Position numbers and translations under genes: made by a program. The notes beneath the pieces were generated by a model. It saw only the letters and a list, made by a program, of their open reading frames with translations, made no database searches and had not been told where the DNA came from. Below are positions 6,532 to 14,607 of a stretch of DNA of 15,505 nucleotides, in pieces. Numbering within the stretch: position 1 is the stretch's first letter; each line of letters begins with the position of its first letter. Origin of the DNA: HGM04593 sp045646845 (GTDB lineage Bacteria; Bacteroidota; Bacteroidia; Bacteroidales; Bacteroidaceae); NCBI GenBank assembly GCA_045646845.1, contig JAZRLO010000017.1, positions 1 through 15,505 of the forward strand, written 5' to 3'.

Positions 6532-6558
6532 AAAATTGTTCTCCGGGCTTTTTAGCCC
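6532..6558 (-). terminator. Short hairpin plus T run at the operon end
   Basis: On the minus strand GGGCT-AAAA-AGCCC (6558-6545) is followed after eight bases by a run of seven T (6532-6538). It begins nine bases after the stop at 6567. The stem is short and the T run slightly distant, so this is a moderate terminator candidate acting with the hairpin at 6495-6519. Confidence 0.45.
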
Positions 6559-6566
6559 ACTTCCAT

Positions 6567-7736
6567 TTACTTATATTCGGCCTGGTCGAAGTAGTAGAGG
6601 TCGCCCGAGAGAATCTGCTCTACACGCATTACAACCTCGTCAATATCCATGTCGAGCGACACGGCACGTCCCTCCTGCTCAACGAGTACTATTTTGGGAG
6701 CTTTCTCCACGCCAAAGAGCTTTGCTGCAGGCGAATCGGCACCAACAAGGTCACATGCATTGAGCCAGCCTTCGCCACCCATGCCATTGCTCTGCAAAGC
6801 GCCCTGCCAAGCGGCAGCATCGCTCTCAAGAGCTACGCTGATGATTATGAACTGGTCCTGATTTTCCTTCACGACATTGTATAGGTTCTTCATCTCGGCA
6901 ATCATCTCGTCCGACTTTGTACAGCCGTTTGCCCAGAAGTTGAGCACCACGTATTTGCCACGATAGTCGCTGAGCTTCTTCACCTCGCCACTGCTCAAAG
7001 GCAATGTAATATCGGGAACCTCGTTACCCACCTTCATATCGTTGGCAAGCACCTTGTTGCGGAGCGAGAGATAGTAAGGGTGTTTCTGCAAGTCAACGTG
7101 TATGGTGTTTACCATCTGGTCGGCATAGGCAGGAGTAAGAAGCGGCAACCATCGCTCAATCATAAGCGGGGTCATAGGAGATGCATTGTTGTCGATAAGC
7201 ATCCTTAACAAATTAGCCTTTATCTTGATACTCTCACGTGCTATCCGGTTGAGGGCATCCTTACCCTCGGGAGTGGCAAACCATCCGGCACCATGCTTGC
7301 GCTCAAGGATATCCTTAGCGAAAGGCAAAATATAGTCATCTTTGCAAGTCGCACAGTACTCAAGATACAGATCATTTGTCGGGGTACCGGTAGCAATGCT
7401 ACTCATATTGCTATATGTGTTTACAGCTACTTCACCCGGCTCAACAAAGACCTCCACATCATTTCCTTCGCCAAAGCCCTTGATTGCGTACATAAAAACA
7501 GGTTCGTCTTTGGCAAGTTCATACCTGAAAGTATACTTGCCTTTTTTTACCTTGGCTGTTGCAACCTCAATTGTCCGGCCAAGCTCGTCGGTGCGTGTAA
7601 GGGTGAGTTTCTTTATCTTGCTTCCATCGCTCATGCGGTCGTCGGCAATATTTCCATTGATGACACAAACCCCTTGTGCACTTGCTGCAATGCAGATGAA
7701 AGCCACTGCTATTGTAGATAATATTCTGTGTAGCAT
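6567..7736 (-). CDS. Exported DUF4369-thioredoxin protein with altered active site (CTKS)
   Basis: The start is set at the ATG at 7736, not the in-frame ATG at 7757. AGGAGG (7749-7744) sits seven bases upstream, and a signal peptide starts there (MLHRILSTIAVAFICIAASAQ). The 389-residue product has an N-terminal DUF4369-like beta domain (about 25-105), a helical middle, and a C-terminal thioredoxin/AhpC-TSA fold (about 235-385). The usual WCxPC motif is replaced by WANGCTKSD: the first Cys is kept (272) and the second is Ser (275, codon TCG). The cis-Pro region KAPKIVLV is intact. A separate CATC motif occurs in the middle region (128-131; 7344-7355), absent from the two paralogs upstream. It is the last gene of the operon, in the periplasm by its signal. 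Loss of the resolving Cys suggests a monothiol, isomerase-like or binding function rather than plain reductase activity. Confidence 0.85.
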   Translation of the reverse strand: MLHRILSTIAVAFICIAASAQGVCVINGNIADDRMSDGSKIKKLTLTRTDELGRTIEVATAKVKKGKYTFRYELAKDEPVFMYAIKGFGEGNDVEVFVEPGEVAVNTYSNMSSIATGTPTNDLYLEYCATCKDDYILPFAKDILERKHGAGWFATPEGKDALNRIARESIKIKANLLRMLIDNNASPMTPLMIERWLPLLTPAYADQMVNTIHVDLQKHPYYLSLRNKVLANDMKVGNEVPDITLPLSSGEVKKLSDYRGKYVVLNFWANGCTKSDEMIAEMKNLYNVVKENQDQFIIISVALESDAAAWQGALQSNGMGGEGWLNACDLVGADSPAAKLFGVEKAPKIVLVEQEGRAVSLDMDIDEVVMRVEQILSGDLYYFDQAEYK

Positions 7737-7743
7737 AACTGTA

Positions 7744-7749
7744 CCTCCT
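7744..7749 (-). promoter_or_regulatory. Strong Shine-Dalgarno AGGAGG deciding the start of the last operon gene
   Basis: AGGAGG directly follows the TAA stop of the previous gene and ends seven bases before the ATG at 7736. Strong Shine-Dalgarno sites are uncommon in Bacteroidales, so this one may secure high translation of the last gene. Confidence 0.65.
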
Positions 7750-8901
7750 TTATTCATTTATACCGTCTACTATTTTCTTCAATTTCTTCACCATCTCCTC
7801 GCCACGCAGTTCAAACTGCACAACCTTGCCTTCGGGGTCGATGAGCGCGGTGAAAGGAACACCATTCACACCGAAGAACTTCAGAGCCTCGCTGTTCCAT
7901 CCTTTAAGCACAGAGATGTGTACCCAGTTGCGGTGCACAAGCTCGTTGTCGGCAATGCAACCTGTCCAGTCCTCATATTCATCGTCAATCGAGTAGCTGA
8001 GAACAACGATGTTGTCACTCTCGCCCGAGTATGCGAGTGCCTCCTTGAGATAAGGAATCTCGCGGCGGCAAGGAGCACACCAGCTTGCCCAGAAGTCGAG
8101 GAAGACATATTTTCCCTTGAAATCGGACAATGAGAGTTCCTTGCCATCGGGGGTGCGGCCAGTGATATCGGGAGCCACGGCACCAACCTTGAGGTTTGCA
8201 GAACGTACATCGTTCACAAGCTCCTTGTACATTGGCTGCGAGTGCAGCGCCTCGGGAACGGCATCAAGGAATGTCTGGATGACATCGGCGCTGAATGCAG
8301 GCATCATAGAGTATTTGATGATATACAAAACCACAGGTGAATCGATGTTCTTGTATATGAAATCCATAATCGCCACCTTGAAGTGCATATTGTTCACATG
8401 GAAGACTGATGAGATATATTTTGACTCGGCCCCGAGGTCGCCTTTAACCTCGGCTGGCATGTTTGCCTGTGCCTCCTTCATGCGCAACTTTGCCTCATTT
8501 ACACACTGGCTATTCAGGTCAATATATGCCTGGTACATGTCGTTATTGGGTGTGCCGCCTATCTTTGCTCCGGCCGGGTATGCAGCATCGAAAGGCCCCA
8601 CTATTATCTCGCCCTCCTCAAGGAACAGCTGTATGGCACCATTGTCAAAACCCGCAATGTTGCACAAGCTAAGCTCCTCGGGGACTATGCCCTCGAACAC
8701 AAACTTGTTGTTCTCTACCACGGCCGTTGCTGTTACAACCGTAACACCATCGACCAGCTGCTCAAGTTTCAGTTCCTTCACAGCTTCGTTGCTATAACAG
8801 AGCATGGGACTGCTCATCTCGCCTTTTATGACAAACCTTTTTTCCTGTGCCATCATCACTGTTGATATGGCCAGCAATGCAAAAACAAAAATTTTTCTCA
8901 T
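7750..8901 (-). CDS. Exported DUF4369-thioredoxin (TlpA/ResA-like) protein, active site CAPC
   Basis: A 383-residue exported protein. Signal peptide MRKIFVFALLAISTVMMAQ. Residues about 22-105 resemble DUF4369 (beta strands ending FLEEGEIIVGP), then a helical linker, then a thioredoxin fold from about 240. It carries the classic WASWCAPCRRE site (Cys 275 and 278) and a cis-Pro loop GVPFTALID. This is the pattern of membrane- or periplasm-facing TlpA/ResA thiol-disulfide oxidoreductases, which reduce protein disulfides; the substrate is unknown. It lies 12 bp after the previous gene and 13 bp before the next start, so it is in the same transcript. It is closer in layout to the last operon gene than to the first of the three: both contain a TPxND segment (GGTPNNDMY here, TPTNDLY there). 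Confidence 0.88.
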   Translation of the reverse strand: MRKIFVFALLAISTVMMAQEKRFVIKGEMSSPMLCYSNEAVKELKLEQLVDGVTVVTATAVVENNKFVFEGIVPEELSLCNIAGFDNGAIQLFLEEGEIIVGPFDAAYPAGAKIGGTPNNDMYQAYIDLNSQCVNEAKLRMKEAQANMPAEVKGDLGAESKYISSVFHVNNMHFKVAIMDFIYKNIDSPVVLYIIKYSMMPAFSADVIQTFLDAVPEALHSQPMYKELVNDVRSANLKVGAVAPDITGRTPDGKELSLSDFKGKYVFLDFWASWCAPCRREIPYLKEALAYSGESDNIVVLSYSIDDEYEDWTGCIADNELVHRNWVHISVLKGWNSEALKFFGVNGVPFTALIDPEGKVVQFELRGEEMVKKLKKIVDGINE

Positions 8902-8913
8902 AGACGTATGTTT

Positions 8914-10014
8914 TTATTTAAGGTTCTCCTGCAGGAACACTCTCAGTTGTTCATCGCGCAGGCCTGTTGCTATAATATTGTTGTTCTCATCGAGCACGAA
9001 AAGCGCCGGGATGCCCTTTACGTTGTAGAGGCGGGCAACTTCACATTCCCAACCTTTAAGCGAAGAGACATTGACCCAGCCAAGGCCGTCCTTCTCTACT
9101 GCAAAAGCCCAGTCCTCCTTTTCCTCATCAAGCGAGACACCGATAATTTCCAGTCCCTTGTCGTGGAAATCGGCATATATCTCTTTGAGTGCAGGGTTGT
9201 TCAAACGGCAGGGGCCGCACCAGCTTGCCCAGAAATCAATGATTTTCACCTTTCCCTTGACTGCACTCATTGTCACGGGATTTCCATTGAGGTCATTGAG
9301 TGTAAAGTCGGGAGCCTTTGCGCCATTGTCGGTCTTTGACAGGCGGTCAATACGCTCCTTTATGATGCGGCCGAACTGGGTATCCTTGGCACCCTTACCC
9401 ATGGAGTCGTACATACCACGTGTCTCCCTGAAGCCTGAATTGCGCATGAGGATGTTTGAATATATGGTATAGGCCATTATAACGTTGTCATTTGCGGCAA
9501 GGAATTCCTGTGTCAGTGTACGCAGGGTCTCCTGTTCGCGCTGCAGCGTATCGTTAACAAGGCTTGCACTTCGGAACTTACGCCCGGCACGCGCGGCCTC
9601 GTAACGCTCCTGCAAACCCGTGACAACGGCACGCAACGAGTCGGAAGCTTTCATGTGGGCAGTGTAGCTGTCGTTCAGGCGGCCACCGTTGATGTAGTAA
9701 TCGGCGCCGTCGGCAAGATAGGCATCATACACCACTCCCGGCTCCACAAAGAGTGTAAAACCACCCGAAAAGCCTCCGACCATAAGCTGTGCGAATTTCG
9801 GTTCATCGATTGTTGCCGACATTTTGAATTTGCCTTTCTTTATTTTGCAACAGCCCAGAGTATCGGTTTTCTCCTCGGATGACTGTGCAAGCAGATAGAG
9901 TGTTCCGTTCTTTATTCCGTTTACCTTTCCCTTAATGGAAAGTGCGCCTCCCTGTGCAACTGATGCCATAGCACAACAGAAGAGAAGCAACGCCGACAAT
10001 ATATACTTTTTCAT
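8914..10014 (-). CDS. Exported DUF4369-thioredoxin (TlpA/ResA-like) protein, active site CGPC
   Basis: The frame extends to a TTG at 10032, but the ATG at 10014 begins a good signal peptide (MKKYILSALLLFCCAMASVAQ), giving 366 residues. DUF4369 occupies about 23-100 (SIKGKVNGIKNGTLYLLAQ...FTLFVEPG). A long charged helical region follows (about 120-230). The thioredoxin fold starts at about 232 with APDFTLNDLNG and has WASWCGPCRLNNP (Cys 266 and 269) and a cis-Pro loop GIPALFVLD. This is the standard domain order of Bacteroidales TlpA-family reductases. It is the first of three related proteins and follows the PKD-like lipoprotein gene by 14 bp. The predicted location is periplasm. Two further cysteines near residue 55 (LGCCKIKKG) are not part of the usual active site. 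Confidence 0.88.
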   Translation of the reverse strand: MKKYILSALLLFCCAMASVAQGGALSIKGKVNGIKNGTLYLLAQSSEEKTDTLGCCKIKKGKFKMSATIDEPKFAQLMVGGFSGGFTLFVEPGVVYDAYLADGADYYINGGRLNDSYTAHMKASDSLRAVVTGLQERYEAARAGRKFRSASLVNDTLQREQETLRTLTQEFLAANDNVIMAYTIYSNILMRNSGFRETRGMYDSMGKGAKDTQFGRIIKERIDRLSKTDNGAKAPDFTLNDLNGNPVTMSAVKGKVKIIDFWASWCGPCRLNNPALKEIYADFHDKGLEIIGVSLDEEKEDWAFAVEKDGLGWVNVSSLKGWECEVARLYNVKGIPALFVLDENNNIIATGLRDEQLRVFLQENLK

Positions 10015-10028
10015 ACCTTTTTGCTTTA

Positions 10029-11756
10029 TCAATAAATCATTTCGTATGTATAGTCATTCACAAACTGGATATCCTTAATCTCGCCCCACAGGTTACCCTC
10101 GTTGTCGCTGCCATAGAAGAGTGGAGCGAAGTCGCCGTCCACATCGGCTGCTGTTGTGAACTTTATTTCAGCCACAGCACCGTTGGTACCGTTGAACATC
10201 ACAACATTCATATAGAGGCCAAGGTCGCTGCTGAATGCAGAGCTGTCCTCGGTGCGGAACTTGATTTTTGTAACATCGTAACCCGCAGGAGCCTCATAGA
10301 CAACGAACTTGTCACCGTTGGACACATTGTAGCGGTAAACGGTATTACCCTCGGCAAAGAAGAGGTTGTTGGTGGTGAACCACGAATTATATGTGATGGT
10401 TGACATATCGGTAGGAGTAAGACCCGTGAGTTTCTTCTCGCCAATGATTGTATAGGCCGAGAGAACATCCTCCTCGGCACCGTCAACGCCACGTTTAGTA
10501 GGCGCCTTGCTACCATCACCTATATCCTGCTTGAGAAGTTCATAACGGTAGTATTCACCTGTAGTCTCATCCTTGAATATGAAACAAGGGTTTTGCTGGT
10601 CATAGTTGTCGCGGTAGTTGATGTATCCCATAACAGCAGTCATGCCCACTGGTGAGTATTGCAACCCTTGGAAGCGGACATGTGCATCAAGTACCGGATT
10701 GTTTGACACATAGCTTGCCTTTATAGAATTGCTTTCGTCTATAGCAAAGCCTCCGTCGCTCTTTGATGAATAGAGGAAACGATTGTTCTTTGCATCCCAC
10801 ATGAGAAAACGGTTATGGGTGATTGTGGCAGCTCCGATTTCATAATCGCCCTGGTGCGGCAGGTCGGTACTGTTCTCGCATGCATGACCCGGTTTGTAGA
10901 GGGCATGCACAAAGTTACCCACATACACCTCACCATTTTCGGTAAGAACCACTTTGTAGAGTGTATAGTTCGAGGGGTCACCGGTCTGCACAAGCCTCTT
11001 GAACGAGAAGTTCTCACTCTCGGGCTTGAAAATCTGTTGCGCGGTAAACTTTACATTCATGCCATGAGGATCATACACCCTAGTCTCGCCATTGTCACTA
11101 AAGAGTGTCAGAGCCGATGTCTCACCAATCTGTGTCAAATCGTCGGGGATGTTGATATAAGTGGTATAGGCAAAGCCGGTAGCATTATCGTAGTTGTTGT
11201 TGTCCTTGGTAACACTCTTTACATCGGTATATATCTTTGTGTCGTTGCCAATGACCTCAATGTTTCCAACCTTGCGGCTGCCCTCGCTGCCATGCAAGAC
11301 AAAAAGGCTGTTCTTGAACAGAGGACGTGTCTTTATTGTAAAACCTGAGTAGTGCGACAGGTCGGTAGTCCTGTCATATATCTGCAGGAAGATGTTGTAT
11401 GACATTGCCTTGCCCACAGGAAGGTCGAACTCAAGATAACCCTTTGTTGTTATGGTATCATTCTGTATGTAGCCTCTCTCGTCAACGAATGTCCTGCACC
11501 AATAGAAATCCAGAGCCTCAATATTGTCGGCAAGTGTCTGCTCCACAACAACATCCACACGACGGTGGCGGTCATTCTCGTCCAAAGCCTGCTGAACCTC
11601 TATGATATCGCCTCCGGCCGATTTTGTCACCGACGGAGTAAAGGTAACAGAGGTTATCTCGTTCATTGTGTCCAGCTTGTAGTCATAGTTGCCCAAGTCC
11701 TGATAACAGGCAGACAACAGCGGCACAAACAGCAAAAATGATAATATCTTTTTCAT
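10029..11756 (-). CDS. PKD-like family surface lipoprotein
   Basis: A 575-residue lipoprotein. Its signal ends in the lipobox LLSAC with Cys 17, followed by YQDLGNYDYK, an acidic start like those of Bacteroidales surface lipoproteins. The N-terminal part (about 25-135) resembles the PKD-like domain of SusCD-associated proteins: ITSVTFTPSV...IEALDFYWCRTF...YNIFLQIYDRTTDLSHYSGF. The remainder is a long beta-rich region with many aromatic and Asn/Asp turns, possibly propeller-like, ending EIKDIQFVNDYTYEMIY. Proteins of this type follow SusD and DUF4843 genes and are thought to bind ligand at the surface; no enzyme motif is visible. The ATG at 11756 is 37 bp after the DUF4843 gene. Confidence 0.82.
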   Translation of the reverse strand: MKKILSFLLFVPLLSACYQDLGNYDYKLDTMNEITSVTFTPSVTKSAGGDIIEVQQALDENDRHRRVDVVVEQTLADNIEALDFYWCRTFVDERGYIQNDTITTKGYLEFDLPVGKAMSYNIFLQIYDRTTDLSHYSGFTIKTRPLFKNSLFVLHGSEGSRKVGNIEVIGNDTKIYTDVKSVTKDNNNYDNATGFAYTTYINIPDDLTQIGETSALTLFSDNGETRVYDPHGMNVKFTAQQIFKPESENFSFKRLVQTGDPSNYTLYKVVLTENGEVYVGNFVHALYKPGHACENSTDLPHQGDYEIGAATITHNRFLMWDAKNNRFLYSSKSDGGFAIDESNSIKASYVSNNPVLDAHVRFQGLQYSPVGMTAVMGYINYRDNYDQQNPCFIFKDETTGEYYRYELLKQDIGDGSKAPTKRGVDGAEEDVLSAYTIIGEKKLTGLTPTDMSTITYNSWFTTNNLFFAEGNTVYRYNVSNGDKFVVYEAPAGYDVTKIKFRTEDSSAFSSDLGLYMNVVMFNGTNGAVAEIKFTTAADVDGDFAPLFYGSDNEGNLWGEIKDIQFVNDYTYEMIY

Positions 11757-11793
11757 AAATTATTCTCTTTGAATGGATTTTTTTCTATCGTTA

Positions 11794-13137
11794 TCAGTCA
11801 AGAACCACCTCGGGGATATCAAAACGTCTTGTAGGCGGGCGCTTGTTATTGGCAGCCTTTATGACACGGTAGCACTCTTTCAGGCGCTCCTCGCCAGACA
11901 GTTGCTTGGTTCCAAAGAGTGAGCTATCCCAAGCATAAGAGTTGCTATCCTTGTCATACACAAATGGTGTGATTGATTCGGTAATGAAATTGTCGGCGCC
12001 ATCCTCCTTCATCATGGTCTTGAGCATAAACTGGTATTTGTCGGCGCTGTACTCGCCAAAGTACTTCTTCACTATTTCACCTGTACCGAAGCCGTTGGAA
12101 TCCTCCCACCAGAATGGGATTCTCACATTGTAGTTGACAGAGTTGTTCAACTGAACCCAACAAAGATTCCTGTATTCTGCGATAGGATAGCCCATCAACG
12201 CATAGCTGTAATACTCGTTGAGCATATAAAGCACATCATCCTTGTGGAAACCGGCAGCCTCCTCATCCATTTTCTGCTTTGCAGCATCGCTTGCAAACAG
12301 AGCTACAATATCCTTTGTAGTTGCACCACCGAGCATATTGACGAAGCGGCAGAACTTGTTCGCCCTGAACATTCCCAGTACCGGTTCATATTCGCTCCAG
12401 AAGTATGGCTTGCTGTATGCCGGGCGGTCACTCTCCTGAGCAATAGGCAGGTCAACAACAATAGCCTCATCGGGTTCTGCTGCAAGCAAGGCATTGACTG
12501 CGCTTACGTTTAGAGCAAAGACGGAGTCAAAGATATGCATCTGCATATCGTTGTCGAAAAGCCTTGAATAGAACGCATTGTCACTTGTGTGCCGGGCAAG
12601 GAAGATGTGTTTTTCCTTGTTCCACGCGCCAAGATAGGTATCCATGTGGCTGTACCACACAGCAGGCTTTTCATACGACTCCTTAACATAGAGATTTATC
12701 TCGTTCTTGCCTTCGATACCTGTACCTATGTCACCGCTGCCGTCAAGATAAACACACACTGCATAAGCAACATCCTCAACCTCGGGGCGCTTGACCTTGA
12801 CCTCAATCTGTTTCTCGTACTCCCTGCCGGCAAAAACCACCTTGTCGATTGTTACATCGGCCGGTTCATATCCCTCAATAGTCTTTGTCTTTACAGAGAG
12901 AGTGCGTGCCTCGTCCATCAAGTAGCCCAACAGCTTCACCTTCAATGTAATTGTCACTGTATCGGGGTTGCCTACAATGTAATCGCTGAAGTTGAGCGTC
13001 TGCTCAAACTCATTTGCATATTCATAATCGAAATATGCGCCATTCGAATCCTTGTCGAACAAATCGGGTTCACGACCTTCACATGCAGTCAGCACCACAG
13101 CCAAAAGCCCAATTATATAATGAATGCTCTTTTTCAT
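11794..13137 (-). CDS. DUF4843 lipoprotein
   Basis: A 447-residue lipoprotein with lipobox VLTAC (Cys 19) and the acidic start EGREPDLFDKDSNGAYF that is typical of DUF4843 proteins. The middle reads like the family: DTVTITLKVKLLGYL, then the Ig-like segment with INLYVKESYEKPAVW, then a helical C-terminal half with FWWEDSNGFGTGEIVKKYFGEYS. DUF4843 proteins are nearly always encoded beside SusD and are probable surface partners of the SusC/SusD transporter. It lies 25 bp after susD and 37 bp before the PKD-like gene. Function is inferred from position and family only. Confidence 0.85.
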   Translation of the reverse strand: MKKSIHYIIGLLAVVLTACEGREPDLFDKDSNGAYFDYEYANEFEQTLNFSDYIVGNPDTVTITLKVKLLGYLMDEARTLSVKTKTIEGYEPADVTIDKVVFAGREYEKQIEVKVKRPEVEDVAYAVCVYLDGSGDIGTGIEGKNEINLYVKESYEKPAVWYSHMDTYLGAWNKEKHIFLARHTSDNAFYSRLFDNDMQMHIFDSVFALNVSAVNALLAAEPDEAIVVDLPIAQESDRPAYSKPYFWSEYEPVLGMFRANKFCRFVNMLGGATTKDIVALFASDAAKQKMDEEAAGFHKDDVLYMLNEYYSYALMGYPIAEYRNLCWVQLNNSVNYNVRIPFWWEDSNGFGTGEIVKKYFGEYSADKYQFMLKTMMKEDGADNFITESITPFVYDKDSNSYAWDSSLFGTKQLSGEERLKECYRVIKAANNKRPPTRRFDIPEVVLD

Positions 13138-13162
13138 ATATCAGTTACTATTATCTTGCTGA

Positions 13163-14590
13163 TTATTCTTCATTTTCACCGGTCCAGCCAAACTCAACCT
13201 CGGCATCGGGCAAGGGGAATATGAAATTCTCCTCGTAAAGAGTCACATCGGGGCAATGACCCAATGTACCCGTCAAACCGTGGGTCTTCAGGAACCAGAA
13301 GTACTGTCCCTCGCCATAGAATTCCTTGCGGTACTCCTTGTTCAGCGCTGCCATGCACAACTCCTCAGTGTCACACGACACATCCTTTGCCTTGGAGATA
13401 CCACGCTTGTTGCGCACACTGTTCACATACATTGCAGCCTCATCGCCGTTTCCGGAAGCCTCACAGGCAATGTAGTACATCTCGGGCAGACGTATGAGCG
13501 GAATTATTCCGGTCTTGTTCTCAATGTATTTCAATGATATGGCACACTGCTGCTCATTGTTGCGGTAGAATGCAGTGCCCTTGGCACGCATATCCTCGCT
13601 CTCGGAGCCCACTGACTCGAATATCTGGTTCAATGTAGGGATGTTCAGGTAATACTTGGTCTTCATCTTGTCACCCACAGCGAAGTACTCGGAGAGATTG
13701 TCCTCCAATTCATACATATTGAGACCGAAGATAACCTCCTTGGAGAGGATAGGGTCATTGTCGTTGCCGCTCTGGAGTGAGAGACCGCACTCGTCAATTA
13801 CCATATTGGCATACATTGCCGCGCTGTCCTTCTCGCCCGCATAGTTGTAGACACGCGCCAACATAGCATTGATGGCATGATAGTTCAAGCGCATGTTCCT
13901 CTTGCCCAGGTCCTCACCCAAATCAAGTTTCTTCTCATGGCTCATGCACCCGCGTGCGGTCTTCAGGTCATTTATAATCATACCTACAACCTCGCAAGCA
14001 GGCAGAAGCGGCTGTTTTGAGTGGTCGGCCACAGTGCGGTAAGGCATACATTGCATATCACGGCCGCTGATGTTGCCGGCATAGTCCATAGGCCCCCATC
14101 CGCGCAACAGGTCAAAATGCAGGAAAGCGCGCAAGGCAAGTGCCTCGCCACGTATCATATCGCGGGTTGTAGAGTCAAGCAACACCACCTCGCCATTCAA
14201 GTCCCACCACTTGAGCAGGTTGTTGGCATTGGCAATGGCATTGTACTGCGCACGCCATATATTTGCAAGCACACCCTTTGTATTGTATGCACCGCTTGTT
14301 TCCCTGTTATAGATATATACACTGGTGCGGTCGGTTGTCCCATCGGGGAGCTTGTCATACATCTGCGCAAGCTGCTCCACAAGACCGAAACTAAGATTCT
14401 TGCCGTATGTGTCCTCTTCCGTCATCAGAATGTAAAGACCGGCAAGCGCGCTATTGAAACCATTCTCTGTTGTGAACAGCTCTTTTGCAGGCAAATCGGT
14501 ATTTGGGGTCACATCCAGCCACTCGGAGCATGAGGGCAGTGACACCATACTTGCAAAAGCTATTATAATTATATAAGCAATCCTTTTCAT
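13163..14590 (-). CDS. susD: SusD/RagB family outer-membrane ligand-binding lipoprotein
   Basis: I take the ATG at 14590, which begins a lipoprotein signal (MKRIAYIIIIAFASMVSLPSC, Cys 21), giving 475 residues. The ATG at 14611 overlaps the susC stop as ATGA and could also be used; it would add seven residues before the signal. Family marks are the N-terminal SEWLDVTPNTDL, the helix RGEALALRAFLHFDLLRGWGP of the SusD TPR-like core, PLIRLPEMYYIACEA and KEFYGEGQYFWFLK near the end. SusD forms the lid on the SusC channel and captures the ligand at the cell surface. Length is normal. The symbol is used for the family; the ligand need not be starch. Confidence 0.93.
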   Translation of the reverse strand: MKRIAYIIIIAFASMVSLPSCSEWLDVTPNTDLPAKELFTTENGFNSALAGLYILMTEEDTYGKNLSFGLVEQLAQMYDKLPDGTTDRTSVYIYNRETSGAYNTKGVLANIWRAQYNAIANANNLLKWWDLNGEVVLLDSTTRDMIRGEALALRAFLHFDLLRGWGPMDYAGNISGRDMQCMPYRTVADHSKQPLLPACEVVGMIINDLKTARGCMSHEKKLDLGEDLGKRNMRLNYHAINAMLARVYNYAGEKDSAAMYANMVIDECGLSLQSGNDNDPILSKEVIFGLNMYELEDNLSEYFAVGDKMKTKYYLNIPTLNQIFESVGSESEDMRAKGTAFYRNNEQQCAISLKYIENKTGIIPLIRLPEMYYIACEASGNGDEAAMYVNSVRNKRGISKAKDVSCDTEELCMAALNKEYRKEFYGEGQYFWFLKTHGLTGTLGHCPDVTLYEENFIFPLPDAEVEFGWTGENEE

Positions 14591-14607
14591 ATCATTCCTG
14601 GCTTTTA

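Noticed and set aside
7342..8133. Plus-strand open frame of 263 codons
   Set aside because: It is antisense to two well-supported exported thioredoxin genes and runs across their junction; it is a shadow of their codon use.
8117..8797. Plus-strand open frame of 226 codons
   Set aside because: It lies entirely antisense to the CAPC thioredoxin gene and has no recognisable domain.
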